The notes beneath the pieces are model-generated. The model was not told the DNA's origin, did no database searches, and worked only from the letters and a program-made list of their open reading frames with translations. 64,000 bases of DNA from Bordetella parapertussis (GTDB lineage Bacteria; Pseudomonadota; Gammaproteobacteria; Burkholderiales; Burkholderiaceae_B), in the NCBI GenBank assembly GCA_945895265.1, contig CAMDEF010000016.1, forward strand, positions 1 to 64,000, given 5' to 3'. The position numbers were made by a program, and so were the translations under genes. This document shows, piece after piece, positions 14,344 to 24,504 of this stretch; within the stretch, counting starts at the first letter, position 1, and the number at the start of each line of letters is the position of its first letter.

Positions 14344-15080
14344 GGTGCGAGTTCATCAGCACGCAGTTGCGCGGCTTCAAAATCAAGTGTGCCTTCATAG
14401 ATGCTTCGACCTAAAATCGCGCCTTCAATGCCCTCGGCTTCAACTGCACACAGTGCTTCGATGTCGCGCATGTCTGTGACACCGCCCGAGGCGATGACCG
14501 GGATCCGCACGTGCTGAGCGAGTCGTACCGTTGCTTCGATGTTGACGCCTGTCAACATGCCATCACGGCCAATATCTGTGTAGATAATCGCTTCGCAGCC
14601 ATAGTCTTCAAATTTTTTGGCCATATCGAGCACATCGTGCTTGGTGAGTTTGCTCCAGCCGTCGGTCGCAACTTTGCCATCGCGCGCGTCGAGCCCAACG
14701 ATAATACTGCCCGGAAACGCACCGCAGGCATCATGCAAAAACCCGGGGTTCTTGACCGCAGCGGTACCGATGATGACGTAGGTGATACCGAAATCAAGAT
14801 AGCGTTCGATCGTGTCGAGGTCGCGAATACCACCGCCAATCTGGACCGGAATATCGGCACCAACTGAATCGACAATCGCACGAATGACAGATTCGTTTTT
14901 AGGTTTGCCGGCCACAGCGCCATTGAGGTCAACCAAATGCAGGCGTCGTGCGCCTCGGTCAAGCCAAAGGTTAGACATGGCGGTTGGGTCTTCTGAGAAG
15001 ACAGTTGCGTCGTCGAGGTCGCCTTGACGCAGGCGGACGCAGCGTCCGTCTTTGAGATCAATTGCAGGGATCAGCAGCAT
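14340..15080 (-). CDS. hisA: ProFAR isomerase HisA
   Basis: HisA isomerises ProFAR to PRFAR (step 4). The barrel start [19 protein letters not shown] has the catalytic aspartate, GGGIRDL and IASGGVTDM bind phosphate, and VGLDARDG and [10 protein letters not shown] carry further active-site residues. The 246-residue length is typical. It lies 67 bases after hisH, the largest gap in the distal part of the operon. Confidence 0.98.
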   Translation of the reverse strand: MLLIPAIDLKDGRCVRLRQGDLDDATVFSEDPTAMSNLWLDRGARRLHLVDLNGAVAGKPKNESVIRAIVDSVGADIPVQIGGGIRDLDTIERYLDFGITYVIIGTAAVKNPGFLHDACGAFPGSIIVGLDARDGKVATDGWSKLTKHDVLDMAKKFEDYGCEAIIYTDIGRDGMLTGVNIEATVRLAQHVRIPVIASGGVTDMRDIEALCAVEAEGIEGAILGRSIYEGTLDFEAAQLRADELAP

Positions 15081-15147
15081 GTGAGTATTGAGTGGTCACG
15101 TAAATTTCAAAGCACTCACGATAAGTGAGTGTGGATAAGGGATTAGT

Positions 15148-15783
15148 TTAAGGCTTCCAGTCTACAAAATTACGGTAAAGACGCAAACCATAGTCGGCAC
15201 TTTTTTCTGGATGAAACTGTACGGCAAAGATATTATCGGTTGCAACAGCACAGGTAAACAGGCCGCCGTAGTTGCTTTGCCCGATGGTAAGCTCAGCCTG
15301 AGCAGGCACGGCATAGTAACTGTGGACAAAATAAAAGGGCGTCATATCGGGGATACCCTGCCAAAGCGCATGCGCACGGCTTTGTTTGACGGGATTCCAG
15401 CCCATATGCGGCACTTTGAGCTGTTGTGCGCCCGCAGAGAAGGCGGGACCCTGAAAACGCCGAACCTCGCCTTTAAAAATGCCCAGGCTGGTGGTGTTGC
15501 CTTCTTCGCTGCGCTCAAACAACATTTGTTCGCCCACGCAAACGCCAAGTAAGGGCTTGCTTTTTGCTGCGCTGAGCACCGCCTCACGCAAGCCCGCCTG
15601 ATCCAACGTGCGGATGCAGTCGGCCATTGCGCCCTGGCCCGGAAACACAACGCGGTCAGCAGCCAAAATATCGCACGCCTGACTGCATAGGCGGATATCG
15701 GCCTCGGGGGCGGCGTGGCGCAATGCCCGCTCGACCGAGTGGATATTGCCCATGCCGTAGTCGACGATGGCAATTAAGGCCAT
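15148..15783 (-). CDS. hisH: Imidazole glycerol phosphate synthase glutamine amidotransferase subunit HisH
   Basis: This class I glutaminase supplies ammonia to HisF. The nucleophile is the cysteine in [11 protein letters not shown], and the His-Glu partner is in [22 protein letters not shown] opens the domain and FPGQGAM forms the oxyanion-strand loop. The protein has 211 residues. It begins four bases after the hisB stop. Confidence 0.97.
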   Translation of the reverse strand: MALIAIVDYGMGNIHSVERALRHAAPEADIRLCSQACDILAADRVVFPGQGAMADCIRTLDQAGLREAVLSAAKSKPLLGVCVGEQMLFERSEEGNTTSLGIFKGEVRRFQGPAFSAGAQQLKVPHMGWNPVKQSRAHALWQGIPDMTPFYFVHSYYAVPAQAELTIGQSNYGGLFTCAVATDNIFAVQFHPEKSADYGLRLYRNFVDWKP

Positions 15784-15786
15784 GGC

Positions 15787-16374
15787 TTACAAGACACCTT
15801 TGGTAGACGGCACAACGCCAGCGCTGCGCGGATCGAGTTCGAGCGCCATGCGCAGGGCGCGACCGGTGGCCTTGAAAATGGTTTCGCACTGGTGGTGTGC
15901 GTTGACTCCACGCAAGTTATCAATGTGCATGGTGAGCAGTGCATGGTTAACTAAACCCTGAAAAAATTCAATGGTCAGGTCGACGTCAAAATCACCGACG
16001 CGCGCGCGGGTGAAGGGCACATGAAACTGCAAGCCGGGCCTGCCTGAAAAGTCTACCACCACGCGCGAAAGCGCCTCGTCGAGAGGCACATACGCGTGGC
16101 CGTAACGACGAATCCCGGCTTTATCGCCCACGGCTTTTGCAATGGCTTGTCCAAGCGTGATGCCAACGTCTTCAACCGTGTGGTGAGCATCAATTTCTAA
16201 ATCGCCTTGGGCATGCACCTCAAGGTCAATTAAACCGTGGCGGGCAATTTGATCAAGCATGTGATCTAAAAAGGGCACACCCGTGTCGAGCTTTTGGCGG
16301 CCGGTGCCATCTAGATTGATTGCGACACGTATTTTTGTTTCGTTGGTATTCCGGATAATTTCGGCGGTGCGCAT
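15787..16374 (-). CDS. hisB: Imidazoleglycerol-phosphate dehydratase
   Basis: HisB dehydrates IGP to imidazole acetol phosphate. Manganese-binding histidine clusters are seen in [11 protein letters not shown] and [17 protein letters not shown], plus [13 protein letters not shown] near the N-terminus. At 195 residues it is the monofunctional form. The next upstream gene on the strand is hisD, 82 bases away, where Burkholderiales normally carry hisC. Confidence 0.97.
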   Translation of the reverse strand: MRTAEIIRNTNETKIRVAINLDGTGRQKLDTGVPFLDHMLDQIARHGLIDLEVHAQGDLEIDAHHTVEDVGITLGQAIAKAVGDKAGIRRYGHAYVPLDEALSRVVVDFSGRPGLQFHVPFTRARVGDFDVDLTIEFFQGLVNHALLTMHIDNLRGVNAHHQCETIFKATGRALRMALELDPRSAGVVPSTKGVL

Positions 16375-16456
16375 GGCGTGGGCTCTTGGCGTCAGATTCT
16401 ATATTGTAGGGCGGACTGAGCGAATTGTTGTGGTGAATCGTGTTGGATCGCTGAAC

Positions 16457-17770
16457 TTACTTGTCGTTGGCTTTAGTCAGGCGGTAGGTCGCGCTTGCGG
16501 CATGGGCCTGCAGGCCTTCGCCCATTGCAAGTTCAGCAGCGATTTTGCCCAGTGTTTGCGCACCGGCTTGCGAGACGTGGATCAAACTTGAGCGTTTTTG
16601 AAAGTCATAGACGCCTAGCGGTGACGAAAACCGAGCGGTACGCGAGGTTGGCAACACGTGGTTCGGGCCCGCGCAATAGTCACCAAGCGACTCAGAACTG
16701 TGCTGCCCCATAAAAATCGCACCTGCGTGACGCAAATGAGGCAGCCAAGCTTCAGGATCTTCGACCGAGACTTCAAGGTGCTCAGGCGCGATCTGGTTGC
16801 TAATTGTGCAAGCCTCGCTCAAATCCCGTACCAAAATCAGCGCGCCCCGGTCGCGCAAGCTTGCACGAATGATATCGGCGCGGGGCATGGTGGGTAGTAA
16901 TTTGTTGATCGAGCGCTCGACTGCATCGAGGTAACTTGCGTCTGGGCATAACAAGATTGCCTGAGCGAGCTCGTCGTGCTCGGCTTGCGAGAACAGATCC
17001 ATCGCGATCCAGTCGGGCGACGTTTTTCCGTCGCAGATGATCAGGATTTCGCTTGGGCCCGCAATCATGTCGATGCCAACGACACCAAAGACACGGCGTT
17101 TTGCCGCAGCGACGTACGCATTGCCTGGACCAACAATTTTATCGACAGCCGGTACCGTCGCGGTACCGTAGGCAAGTGCGCCGACGGCCTGAGCGCCACC
17201 CATCGCAAAGCAACGATCAACGCCCGCAATGGCGGCGGCGGCCAGCACCATCGCATTACGATGACCGCCCGGGGTTGGCGTCACCATCACAACTTCTGCA
17301 ACGCCTGCAACCTTTGCTGGAATCGCATTCATCAGCACCGAGGACGGGTAAGCGGCTTTGCCGCCTGGCACATAGACCCCAACGCGGTCGAGCGCTGTAA
17401 TCTGCTGTCCTAAACGTGTGCCATCGGCCTCGGTATAAGACCAACTCTTTTGAATTTGATGCACGTGATACGAGCGCACGCGTTCGGCCGCCGCTTCAAG
17501 CGCCTGGCGCTGTGCTGCAGGAAGTTCAGCGAGGGCTTTGAACCACTCGCTACGCGGAATTTCTAACTCGGTGGCCTGACTGATTTGCACCCCATCGAAC
17601 TCACGCGTCAGGCGAACCAGCGCAGCGTCGCCCTCAGCGCGCACCTGCTTCAGAATACGCGCAGCCGCAGCATCGATAGCCTCATCTTGTTCGGCATCAA
17701 AGGCCAGCAAGGTGGTGAGCTTTGCGTCAAAGTCTGGGTCGCGCGAGTCGAGGCGTGAAATGGTTGCCAT
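16457..17770 (-). CDS. hisD: Histidinol dehydrogenase
   Basis: HisD oxidises histidinol to histidine in two NAD-dependent steps. Zinc and catalytic residues lie in [22 protein letters not shown] and GPNHVLPTS. The NAD-binding segment [17 protein letters not shown] is intact. Its 437 residues match the family. It is 18 bases after hisG. No hisC follows it here. Confidence 0.97.
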   Translation of the reverse strand: MATISRLDSRDPDFDAKLTTLLAFDAEQDEAIDAAAARILKQVRAEGDAALVRLTREFDGVQISQATELEIPRSEWFKALAELPAAQRQALEAAAERVRSYHVHQIQKSWSYTEADGTRLGQQITALDRVGVYVPGGKAAYPSSVLMNAIPAKVAGVAEVVMVTPTPGGHRNAMVLAAAAIAGVDRCFAMGGAQAVGALAYGTATVPAVDKIVGPGNAYVAAAKRRVFGVVGIDMIAGPSEILIICDGKTSPDWIAMDLFSQAEHDELAQAILLCPDASYLDAVERSINKLLPTMPRADIIRASLRDRGALILVRDLSEACTISNQIAPEHLEVSVEDPEAWLPHLRHAGAIFMGQHSSESLGDYCAGPNHVLPTSRTARFSSPLGVYDFQKRSSLIHVSQAGAQTLGKIAAELAMGEGLQAHAASATYRLTKANDK

Positions 17771-17788
17771 GGTGTCAGTCTCTAGGTG

Positions 17789-18475
17789 TCACGAGCTTGC
17801 CACCGCTGAGTGACTGGCTTGTTCAAAGGCATCTAACAGCGGTTGCAGCTGTGCATGACGGGTTTTAAGCGCAGCACGATTGACCACCAAGCGCGATGAG
17901 ATCGGCATGATGTCTTCGACCGCGACTAAATCGTTAGCCTTTAAGGTGTTGCCGGTTGATACCAGGTCGACGATCGCATCGGCCAGACCCACTAAGGGTG
18001 CGAGTTCCATTGAGCCGTAAAGCTTGATGAGGTCAACGTAAACGCCTTTTGCGGCAAAGTGTTCGCGCGCAGCTTGGGTGTATTTGGTCGCAACACGTAA
18101 GCGTGCACCTTGGCGCACAGCAGCTTCGTAATCAAATCCTTTTCGCACTGCGACAGCCAAGCGGCAACGTGCGATGTTTAGGTCAATCGGCTGATACAAC
18201 CCACCAGGGTGTTGGGCTGCGTGTTCGATGAGTACATCTTTACCAGCAATACCCAAATCAGCCGCGCCGTATTCAACGTAGGTTGGAACGTCAGAGGCGC
18301 GCACAATAATTAATCGCAAGCCAGGGTTGCTGGTGGCGATAATCAGCTTACGCGACTGCTCTGGGTTTTCAGAAACCTGAATGCCAGCCGCCTCGAGAAG
18401 CGGCAGGGTTTCTTCAAAAATCCGTCCTTTCGAGAGAGCCATCGTTAAAGGTCGAAGCGACTCAGGTGCGCTCAT
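17789..18475 (-). CDS. hisG: ATP phosphoribosyltransferase, short form (HisG-S)
   Basis: HisG commits PRPP and ATP to histidine synthesis. The catalytic domain ([17 protein letters not shown], then [19 protein letters not shown], and the PRPP loop [13 protein letters not shown]) is complete. The protein ends at 228 residues without the C-terminal regulatory ACT-like domain. Short forms need the HisZ partner for feedback control, and hisZ is not in this window. The gene overlaps murA by four bases. Confidence 0.97.
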   Translation of the reverse strand: MSAPESLRPLTMALSKGRIFEETLPLLEAAGIQVSENPEQSRKLIIATSNPGLRLIIVRASDVPTYVEYGAADLGIAGKDVLIEHAAQHPGGLYQPIDLNIARCRLAVAVRKGFDYEAAVRQGARLRVATKYTQAAREHFAAKGVYVDLIKLYGSMELAPLVGLADAIVDLVSTGNTLKANDLVAVEDIMPISSRLVVNRAALKTRHAQLQPLLDAFEQASHSAVASS

Positions 18476-19740
18476 GAGAGATCCTTGCTAGAAATGCGTT
18501 CGATGTTGGCGCCTAGCTGTCTGAGCTTGTGCTCCATGCGCTCGTAACCACGATCAAGGTGATAGATTCGCTCGACGATAGTCTGGCCCTCAGCCGCCAG
18601 ACCAGCAATGACAAGGCTTGCAGAGGCACGCAAATCGGTGGCCATGACAGTTGCGCCAGACAGTTTTTTTACACCACGCACAACGGCTGTGTGGCCGTCG
18701 ATGTCAATGCGTGCGCCTAAGCGCAGCAGTTCTTGCACATGCATGTAGCGATTTTCAAAAATTGTTTCAGCGATGACCGAGGTGCCGTCGGCCAGCGCGT
18801 TTAGCGCCATTAATTGGGCCTGCATGTCGGTAGCAAAGCCTGGGTATTCGTGTGTACGAAAGTCAACAGGTTTGGGCCGCTGTGTCATGCTGGCGCGAAT
18901 CCAGTCAGGGCCGCAAGTTAGCGTCACACCAGCTTCTTGGAGCTTGGAGAGGGTGGCACCCATGGTGTCAGGCGCGACCTGACGTAACGTGATATCGCCG
19001 CCGGCGGCACCCACTGCACACAAAAAACTACCCGCTTCGATACGATCAGGGATCACCTGATGGGTAGCACCGTGCAGGCTCTTGACGCCTTCGATGACGA
19101 TGCGATCGGTACCATGGCCCTGAATCTGCGCACCCATCTTAATCAACAGTTCGGCCAGATCCACGACCTCGGGTTCACGCGCGGCGTTTTCTAAGATGGT
19201 TTGACCCTCTGCTAAGACGGCGGCCATCAGCAGATTTTCGGTACCAGTGACAGTCACCATGTCGGTACGTATGACTGCGCCCTTCAGGCGCCGGGCACGC
19301 GCGACGACAAAACCGTGCTCGATGCTGATGTCAGCCCCTAACGCGGCCAATCCGTGAATGTGTTGGTCGACTGGGCGTTGACCAATCGCGCAGCCGCCGG
19401 GCAGGCTGACTCGCGCCTGACCGAACCGTGCGAGCAGCGGCCCCAGCACCAAAATCGAAGCGCGCATGGTTTTCACAAGCTCATAGGGCGCCTCGAGGGT
19501 CGTGACGTCGTTGGCAGTGATATGAACCGTGCCATCGGTTTCGCGCGCGCAACGAACGCCCATCTGGCCTAATAATTTAAGCGTAGTCGCGATGTCGTTT
19601 AACTTGGGTACGTTGGTGAGTGTGACCGTATCGGCAGTCAGCAAGCCAGCACACAAAATTGGCAGCGCCGCATTTTTTGCGCCAGAAATACTGACTTCAC
19701 CGTGCAGGCGACTACCACCCGTGATTCGTAAAATATCCAT
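18472..19740 (-). CDS. murA: UDP-N-acetylglucosamine 1-carboxyvinyltransferase
   Basis: MurA performs the first committed step of peptidoglycan synthesis. The enolpyruvate-reacting cysteine is in [11 protein letters not shown], the catalytic lysine in [11 protein letters not shown], and [15 protein letters not shown] is the conserved substrate loop. The 422-residue length is typical. A cysteine at the fosfomycin target site predicts sensitivity of the enzyme. It overlaps hisG and ibaG, forming a cell-wall and histidine gene string common in betaproteobacteria. Confidence 0.98.
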   Translation of the reverse strand: MDILRITGGSRLHGEVSISGAKNAALPILCAGLLTADTVTLTNVPKLNDIATTLKLLGQMGVRCARETDGTVHITANDVTTLEAPYELVKTMRASILVLGPLLARFGQARVSLPGGCAIGQRPVDQHIHGLAALGADISIEHGFVVARARRLKGAVIRTDMVTVTGTENLLMAAVLAEGQTILENAAREPEVVDLAELLIKMGAQIQGHGTDRIVIEGVKSLHGATHQVIPDRIEAGSFLCAVGAAGGDITLRQVAPDTMGATLSKLQEAGVTLTCGPDWIRASMTQRPKPVDFRTHEYPGFATDMQAQLMALNALADGTSVIAETIFENRYMHVQELLRLGARIDIDGHTAVVRGVKKLSGATVMATDLRASASLVIAGLAAEGQTIVERIYHLDRGYERMEHKLRQLGANIERISSKDLS

Positions 19741-19982
19741 CAGACGGGCTTGGTGAACTCTTCGGGGGTTAAGGTTCGCATCGAGAGCGCGTGAATCTCT
19801 TGTTTCATCCGGTCACCTAACGCGGCATACACCAGCTGATGGCGGGCGATCAGACGCTTGCCTGCAAACGCGTTGCTGACGATGACTGCCTCGAAATGCG
19901 CGCCATCGCCGCTAACTTCAAGGTGCTCGCAGGCGAGCCCGGCGGCGATGTAAGCGCGAATATCTTCTGGGGTAGGCAACAT
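19740..19982 (-). CDS. ibaG: BolA/IbaG-family protein
   Basis: This 80-residue protein of the BolA fold works with monothiol glutaredoxins in iron-sulfur cofactor handling. The helix-turn-helix-like segment and the conserved histidine motif ([14 protein letters not shown]) are present. ATG 19982 is used, with AAGGA upstream; a TTG three codons earlier lies too close to the ribosome site. Placement immediately upstream of murA is diagnostic of the IbaG branch. Confidence 0.9.
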   Translation of the reverse strand: MLPTPEDIRAYIAAGLACEHLEVSGDGAHFEAVIVSNAFAGKRLIARHQLVYAALGDRMKQEIHALSMRTLTPEEFTKPV

Positions 19983-20039
19983 GATCTGCAAGGTCCTTGA
20001 GGGGGTAACGATTCTAGAATATTCGTTATTTTAGATGGT

Positions 20040-20831
20040 TTAGGTGCGCAGCTTGTAGCCTCGGCCTAAGAGGCGCAGGGCAAACGTCGCCAAAACGAAA
20101 AAGACCCCGGCGACAACGGCTAGGCTTTGCCAGGGCGAGACATCGGCCACGCCAAAAAAACCATAGCGAAACCCATCAATTGTGTAAAAGAGCGGATTCC
20201 AGTGCGATACAGTTTGCCAAAAGGCAGGTAGGGTGTGTACTGAATAAAACACCCCAGATAAAAAAGTGGCCGGCATAATCAGAAAATTTTGAAAAGCGGC
20301 GAGCTGATCAAATTTTTCGGAGGTCAGCCCAGCAATCAAGCCTAAGATCGCCATAATGCCGCAGGAGAGAATCGCGAAGACGAGCGCCCAAAGTGGGTGC
20401 TTGATCGGCATCGAGCTGAAATGCTGGGACACCAGCCAGACGCAAGTTCCGACGGCCAGACCCCGCACAATGGCGGCTAACACATAGGCACTGAAGAACT
20501 CTCGGTGCGAGATGGGTGGCAACAAGACAAATACCAAATTGCCTGTGACGCGGCTTTGAATGAGCGATGACGACGGGTTAGCAAAAGCGTTTTGCAGCAT
20601 GCTCATCATCATGAGCCCTGGGATCAAAAAGGCGGTGTAGGGGACGCTGCCATACACTTGGATTCGATCTTGCAACACCTGAGCAAAAATCACGAGGTAT
20701 AACAACGCTGTGATGACGGGTGCGGCAATGGTCTGAAAGCTGACCTTCCAAAAACGCAGTAATTCTTTGCCAAGCAGGGTTGGAAACCCTGAGCCAGCGC
20801 CTGCACGAGCGGTCAAAAGTGGGGTGCTCAT
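20040..20831 (-). CDS. ABC-2 type exporter permease
   Basis: The 263-residue membrane protein has six predicted segments (for example ALVFAILSCGIMAILGLIAG and SLAVVAGVFFVLATFALRLL) and the ABC-2 family motif FLSGVFYSVHTLPAFW. It is the YadH-like partner of the ATPase encoded just upstream, overlapping it by four bases. The substrate of YadGH-type exporters is unknown. Location between mla genes and ibaG-murA is conserved in Burkholderiales. Confidence 0.93.
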   Translation of the reverse strand: MSTPLLTARAGAGSGFPTLLGKELLRFWKVSFQTIAAPVITALLYLVIFAQVLQDRIQVYGSVPYTAFLIPGLMMMSMLQNAFANPSSSLIQSRVTGNLVFVLLPPISHREFFSAYVLAAIVRGLAVGTCVWLVSQHFSSMPIKHPLWALVFAILSCGIMAILGLIAGLTSEKFDQLAAFQNFLIMPATFLSGVFYSVHTLPAFWQTVSHWNPLFYTIDGFRYGFFGVADVSPWQSLAVVAGVFFVLATFALRLLGRGYKLRT

Positions 20832-21619
20832 GCTTGAGCCTCAGAAAACTTAGACGGTTGGGCATTCATGATTTGGACAAACGCCTGTTCGAGAGTGCCG
20901 CCGGCGCGTGCGATCAAGGCTTTGGTCGTGTCGAGTGCGACGATGCGTCCGCCCTTAAGCATGGCGGTGCGATTGCACAGCATTTCAGCTTCTTCTAGAT
21001 AGTGCGTGGTCAAGATGATGGTGTGACCTTGCGTGTTCAGCCGAGAGATGAACTCCCAGAGGCTGCGGCGCAAGTCGACATCAACTCCTGCTGTGGGTTC
21101 GTCAAGCACGATGACCGGTGGGCGATGGACCAGCGCCTGCGCAACCAATACACGACGTTTCATCCCGCCAGACAAGGCGCGCATGTTTTCATCGGCTTTA
21201 TCGCTGAGGCCGAGGTTAGCCAAAATTTCGTCAATCCAGTCGTCATTGCGGCGAAAACCAAAATAGCCCGACTGAATCCTTAAGGTTTCGCGAACTGTAA
21301 AAAAAGGGTCGTACACCAACTCTTGAGGCACGACACCCAACGAGCGCCTGGCCGCCTGATAATCGTTGACCACATCATGACCACAAACACTGGCACGCCC
21401 CTGCGTGGCCTGACACAGCCCTGCCAGCACAGAAATAAGAGTTGTTTTGCCAGCTCCATTGGGGCCAAGCAGCGCAAAGAATTCGCCATGCTCGATTGTT
21501 AAAGACACATCATCAAGCGCCTGAAAGCCGGGGCCTGTTGGTGGGCGAAACAAACCACGCCAACCCAAGGTGCGAGGTGCAAAAACTTTAGAAACATGTT
21601 CAAACGAAACAGCAGACAT
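20828..21619 (-). CDS. ABC transporter ATP-binding protein (YadG-like)
   Basis: Walker A (LLGPNGAGKTTL), the signature ALSGGMKRR, Walker B (VIVLDEPTAGVD) and the switch histidine (ILTTHYLEEAE) are all intact. It pairs with the ABC-2 permease at 20040. An insert before the nucleotide-binding core (WRGLFRPPTGPGF) is a normal feature of this subfamily. It starts 68 bases after mlaC; a STAS-domain mlaB gene, expected here from related genomes, is not present. Confidence 0.94.
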   Translation of the reverse strand: MSAVSFEHVSKVFAPRTLGWRGLFRPPTGPGFQALDDVSLTIEHGEFFALLGPNGAGKTTLISVLAGLCQATQGRASVCGHDVVNDYQAARRSLGVVPQELVYDPFFTVRETLRIQSGYFGFRRNDDWIDEILANLGLSDKADENMRALSGGMKRRVLVAQALVHRPPVIVLDEPTAGVDVDLRRSLWEFISRLNTQGHTIILTTHYLEEAEMLCNRTAMLKGGRIVALDTTKALIARAGGTLEQAFVQIMNAQPSKFSEAQA

Positions 21620-21687
21620 GACGACCTTGTTGTGGGGTGGTGCGCCCGAGCGACCATAAGCCCCGCGAGACGACGGGGTACTGATAG

Positions 21688-22326
21688 TTATTGTTGTTGC
21701 GCGCGTTGATTGAGCGCTTGAACCAGGCCATCGATCCCGTTTTGACTAATTTGCTGAGAAAACTGATTGCGGTAGTTTTCAATCAACCAGATATTTTCAA
21801 CGTTCAGGTCATAGATCTTCCAGCCTTGGGGTGTTTTTTCAAGACGGTAATCTAGCGCAATCGGTTGAGTATTGGCGCGCTGTGTCACCTGAGATCTGAC
21901 GACGAGGTCGGTGGCATCGGCTTCGCCTCGAAAAGGCAAGACTTTAATGCTGGTGCCCTCGTCGACGCGGGTGAAGGCACCGCTGTAAGAGCGACCCAAG
22001 GTGCCGCGAAACGCTTTGACCAAGGCTGCTTGTTGTTCGGGTGTCGCCTGTCGCCAATAGCGACCTGCTGCGAGGCGCGTTGTTTTTTCAAAATTGACGT
22101 TAGGCAAAATGAGCTCGTCAACGATTTGATTCACGCGCGCAGTGTTGCCCGCGCGCACGCTGCTATCGGCCTTCAGCGCGGCGAGTACTTGATCGGCGAC
22201 CTGTTGCACGAAGTCGTTGGGGGCGGCGTTCGGGTTGGGTGTTGTCTGCGCACGTGAAGTGTGGCCCAACCCCAGCAGCAGGGACAAGAAAAAAATTTTA
22301 AAAAATAAATCGATGCGAGACTTCAT
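21688..22326 (-). CDS. mlaC: Phospholipid-binding protein MlaC
   Basis: MlaC carries phospholipid through the periplasm between MlaA and MlaFEDB. An N-terminal signal peptide (FFKIFFLSLLLGLGHTSRA) is followed by the MlaC/Ttg2D domain, including DELILPNVNFEKTTRLAAG, RYWRQATPEQQ and VENIWLIENYRNQF. The 212-residue length is usual. ATG 22326 follows a TTG one codon earlier. It is the last clear mla gene. Confidence 0.95.
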   Translation of the reverse strand: MKSRIDLFFKIFFLSLLLGLGHTSRAQTTPNPNAAPNDFVQQVADQVLAALKADSSVRAGNTARVNQIVDELILPNVNFEKTTRLAAGRYWRQATPEQQAALVKAFRGTLGRSYSGAFTRVDEGTSIKVLPFRGEADATDLVVRSQVTQRANTQPIALDYRLEKTPQGWKIYDLNVENIWLIENYRNQFSQQISQNGIDGLVQALNQRAQQQ

Positions 22327-22381
22327 CAAACATATCCTTACAATAGGCTACACATTTGTTGGTTGGTACTTGAGGCGGACC

Positions 22382-23179
22382 CTATTTTTTTGGCGCAATG
22401 CCAAGCGCTTTTTCATCGGTCGGCGCGGCCTCAAAATCTTCGTAGTTCGGTAGCTTCTGGGCCTCAGCGGTTGCCCCGGCAACTTGAGCCTGACGCCGCT
22501 TCAGGTAGGCATCACGAATAAAGCTGTAGCGATCTAGCGCAGTGCGGTCAATCGTGTTTGTGATTGCGAGCAGTGCCTCTCGGCGCTCGACCACCTCAAG
22601 ACCATAAATTGAATTACGAACATCGATGTTCGTAATTAACGAACCATACCCGAACTGATTCACATAGATATCAACGGCTCGGCCCGCACCGTCTCTGAGG
22701 GTGGAGGAGCCCATTATCGGCAGTACAAGGTAAGGACCAGAGTCGAGCCCCCAGACCCCGAGCGTGACACCAAAGTCGTTAGGAATTCGTCTGGCGCCAG
22801 TTTGACTCGCTAAATCCAAACAACCCCCAAGCCCCATCGTCGAGTTGAGCAAGACGCGGCCAAACGTATTGAGTGCATCGACTTGGCGCCCTTGAAGCGT
22901 ACTGTTAAACCAAGACCACACGTCACCGAGGTTTAAAAAGACGTTGTTGATACAGGTGCGAACAGGTTGTGGCACGACAAAGGCGTAAGCTTCAGCGGCC
23001 GGTTTTAACACTGCGCGATCAATCGCATCGTTGAACTCAAAGACCACTCGATTTGAGGCCTCGAGGGGGTCAGCGGGGTTGGCTGGGCCGGTTGGCTGTG
23101 TGGCGCACCCTGAGAGCAGCACCAGCGCGAGTGCGCTAAACGCCAGGCCAAACTGTTGAATAAAAAAACGAGTGCGCAT
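22382..23179 (-). CDS. mlaA: Outer-membrane lipoprotein MlaA (VacJ)
   Basis: MlaA removes mislocalised phospholipid from the outer leaflet. A lipoprotein signal ends in the lipobox VLLSGC, and the VacJ domain shows ASNRVVFEFNDAIDRA, FGVTLGVWGLDSGPYLVLPI and STLRDGAGRAVD. Inclusion of mlaA within the mlaFEDC cluster is a betaproteobacterial trait; in E. coli it is separate. It has 265 residues and lies 12 bases after mlaD. Confidence 0.96.
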   Translation of the reverse strand: MRTRFFIQQFGLAFSALALVLLSGCATQPTGPANPADPLEASNRVVFEFNDAIDRAVLKPAAEAYAFVVPQPVRTCINNVFLNLGDVWSWFNSTLQGRQVDALNTFGRVLLNSTMGLGGCLDLASQTGARRIPNDFGVTLGVWGLDSGPYLVLPIMGSSTLRDGAGRAVDIYVNQFGYGSLITNIDVRNSIYGLEVVERREALLAITNTIDRTALDRYSFIRDAYLKRRQAQVAGATAEAQKLPNYEDFEAAPTDEKALGIAPKK

Positions 23180-23191
23180 GATGCTTGACCG

Positions 23192-23707
23192 TTATGGAGA
23201 GAGTTTGGGCGACTTGGGTGCGGGGGCTGATTCGGTGCCTTGGGGCGTGCCTTGTTTTTCAGCAGACGAGTACAAGAATTGACTGATCAGGCTTTCAAGG
23301 ACGATCGCGCTTTGCGTGAACTGAAGCGTCGCACCTGCGACCAGGTTGGCGTCATCGCCACCCGCTTCAAGGCCGATATACTGCTCGCCTAGCAAGCCTG
23401 AGGTCAAAATCTTGGCTGAAGAATCCTTTGGAAAACGATAGTTCTTTTCGATTTGAACGGTAACGACTGCTTGAAAGGTTTTTTCATCTAAGGAGATGCT
23501 GGCAACGCGCCCGACCACGACGCCCGCACTTTTTACTGGCGCCCGTACCTTGAGCCCACCGATATTGTCGAACTTTGCCGACAGAGCGTAGGTGGGGGCA
23601 AACGAGAAGCTGCTGAGATTGCCAGCCCGCAACGCTAGAAAAGAGAGCGCGATTGCGCCTAACAAAATAAAGAGCCCTACCCACCAGTCTGTTTTTTCGT
23701 TTGACAT
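23192..23707 (-). CDS. mlaD: MCE-domain protein MlaD
   Basis: MlaD forms the periplasmic MCE ring of the MlaFEDB transporter. One N-terminal membrane helix (DWWVGLFILLGAIALSFLAL) is followed by a single MCE domain (FDNIGGLKVRAPVKSAGVVVG, then SGLLGEQYIGLEAGG). The C-terminal helix and a Pro/Ser-rich tail complete the 171 residues. It lies 11 bases after mlaE. Confidence 0.96.
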   Translation of the reverse strand: MSNEKTDWWVGLFILLGAIALSFLALRAGNLSSFSFAPTYALSAKFDNIGGLKVRAPVKSAGVVVGRVASISLDEKTFQAVVTVQIEKNYRFPKDSSAKILTSGLLGEQYIGLEAGGDDANLVAGATLQFTQSAIVLESLISQFLYSSAEKQGTPQGTESAPAPKSPKLSP

Positions 23708-23718
23708 TGTTTGACCCT

Positions 23719-24504
23719 TTAATTGCTGAACATCAGCGCAGTCAGTAGAAAATCAAGCCCCAACACCGCTAGCGATCCGGTCACAACAGTACGAGTGGTG
23801 GCGCGCGCCACCCCTTCGGGTGTTGGGCGAGCCTGCCAGCCTTCGTAGAGGGCGATCAGCGTAACTGCTACCCCAAAGATGATACTTTTTATTACGCCGT
23901 TCAACACGTCGTTATAGACATCGACGCCGTTTTGCATTTGTGACCAAAAGGCACCGGTATCGATGCCAATCAGTAGCACACCGACTACCCAGCCCCCGAT
24001 GATCCCGACCATTGAGAATACCGCAGCCAAAACAGGCATCGCAATGACGCCGCCCCAAAAGCGTGGGACAAAGACTCGCCTGATTGGGTCGACGGCCATG
24101 ACTTCCATCGCGGCCAGTTGTTCGCCGGCTTTCATTAAGCCAATTTCAGCGGTGAGCGAGGTGCCGGCACGCCCGGCAAAAAGCAGGGCGGTAATGACCG
24201 GGCCGAGCTCTCGCGTCAGTGAGAGCGCGACCAGCAAGCCAAGCGCCTCTTCAGAGCCGTAGCGGTTCAGGGTGTAATACCCCTGTAATCCTAAAACAAA
24301 ACCAACGAATAAACCTGAGACAATGATAATCAGTAACGAAAAATTGCCGATGAAATGTACTTGTTGAGACACCAAGCGCGGGCGCTTGAATACGATGCTG
24401 CTGCGTTGCAACAGCATGAAAAAGAAACGCGTAAACAGGCCCAACCCAGTGAGGCGCTCGCGAGCCTGTTTGCCAAGGCGGGCTAAAAAGTTGGTTTGAC
24501 TCAT
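23719..24504 (-). CDS. mlaE: Lipid ABC transporter permease MlaE
   Basis: The MlaE-family permease core is clear: FVGFVLGLQGYYTLNRYG, then LTRELGPVITALLFAGRAGTS and EIGLMKAGEQLAAMEVM. The ATG at 24504 overlaps the mlaF stop (ATGA), which fixes the start; an upstream in-frame start lies within mlaF. The protein has 261 residues and five or six hydrophobic segments. It works with MlaF, MlaD and, in most species, MlaB. Confidence 0.96.
   Translation of the reverse strand: MSQTNFLARLGKQARERLTGLGLFTRFFFMLLQRSSIVFKRPRLVSQQVHFIGNFSLLIIIVSGLFVGFVLGLQGYYTLNRYGSEEALGLLVALSLTRELGPVITALLFAGRAGTSLTAEIGLMKAGEQLAAMEVMAVDPIRRVFVPRFWGGVIAMPVLAAVFSMVGIIGGWVVGVLLIGIDTGAFWSQMQNGVDVYNDVLNGVIKSIIFGVAVTLIALYEGWQARPTPEGVARATTRTVVTGSLAVLGLDFLLTALMFSN

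Noticed and set aside
14552..15061. 169-codon frame inside hisA
   Set aside because: Same-strand shadow of a clear HisA; composition is Ser/Arg/Thr-rich and not protein-like.
21635..21680. Hairpin CCCCG...CGGGG after mlaC considered as a terminator
   Set aside because: The stem is short and no T-run follows on the minus strand, so read-through into the ABC-2 genes is as likely.
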